64,000 nt of DNA, taken from Eutreptiella sp. 'Long Island Sound 2002' (taxonomy: Eukaryota; Euglenozoa; Euglenophyceae; Eutreptiales; Eutreptiaceae). Under the pieces are notes generated by a model. It searched no databases and was not told the origin of the DNA. It was given only the letters and a program-made list of their open reading frames with translations. Within the stretch, counting starts at the first letter, position 1, and each line of letters opens with the position of its first letter. The DNA lies in contig OZ038379.1 of assembly GCA_964036045.1 (NCBI GenBank), positions 115,347,604-115,411,603 of the forward strand, given 5' to 3'. The translations under genes were made by a program, and so were the position numbers. Below are positions 63,716 to 64,000 of the stretch, piece by piece.

Positions 63716-64000
63716 ATGAACCGCTGCCCATTCACGAACACCCCTGCACAAAATTTCCGGGCACCACTGGCCTGCAGAATGTTTTTCCAATGCAACCTGC
63801 GTTGCATAATATCAAAGGGGCCATTAGTCGTGCATGCAGCGTTGTTGGGCGCATCCTGCGGATGCAAGCCTACTGTTCCAGTATCTGGTTACCGTGGCAA
63901 AGCGCTACGTTGTCACAAAACTGCCTGTTGACTCCCGTCAGCATTGCTCGTTAGTGCGACGCCGCTTCCGGACCGGTGTTTTGCTCACGGGCCGGGAGGC

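Overview
This window is eukaryotic nuclear DNA dominated by transposable elements and decayed genes. The grounds are a chromodomain Ty3/gypsy element, a LINE with a C-terminal RNase H, a DIRS/PAT-type tyrosine-recombinase retrotransposon, a hAT transposon, several GT-AG introns that restore reading frames, tRNA-derived repeats and interstitial TTAGGG-type telomere repeats. There are no operons and no intact housekeeping genes. This combination fits a large, repeat-rich protist or algal genome (DIRS/PAT elements are known from green algae), but the species cannot be named from the sequence. Almost every coding region carries stops or frameshifts. All three stop codons occur inside otherwise coherent frames, so decay (or consensus error at homopolymers) is more likely than a variant code.

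Layout. 1-10874: Ty3/gypsy chromovirus, entering the window inside its 5' LTR, with Gag, protease, an extra domain, RT-RNase H and integrase-chromodomain, then a long 3' UTR/LTR. 10875-16636: a LINE (ORF1, endonuclease, RT, zinc knuckle, RNase H, acidic tail). 16637-17283: tRNA-like repeats between two 59-bp direct repeats. 17361-19947: a divergent RT-like gene whose C-terminal half is present twice, around an A-poor GC-rich block. 19948-28505: mostly non-coding, with telomere-like repeats and a MAM-domain pseudogene. 28513-30651: a complete hAT element with inverted ends, a 7-bp target duplication and two transposase ORFs. 33182-39849: two diverged tandem copies of an unrecognised intron-containing gene, the second flanked by arrays of a 72-bp repeat that encodes a near-perfect hairpin. 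43191-48831: a PAT-like DIRS element with the split-direct-repeat arrangement A1...B1-A2...B2. 48959-60813: remnants of several unrecognised genes, some with clear introns, on both strands. 61069-62727: minisatellites and a striking set of evenly spaced hairpins.

How the parts relate: each mobile element carries its own replication or transposition machinery, all apparently disabled here. The unknown tandem gene ends in a coiled-coil region and lies between hairpin arrays. It is the best candidate for an undescribed transposon-like unit. Frame changes coincide repeatedly with long G or C runs, which should be checked against reads before any gene is called dead.
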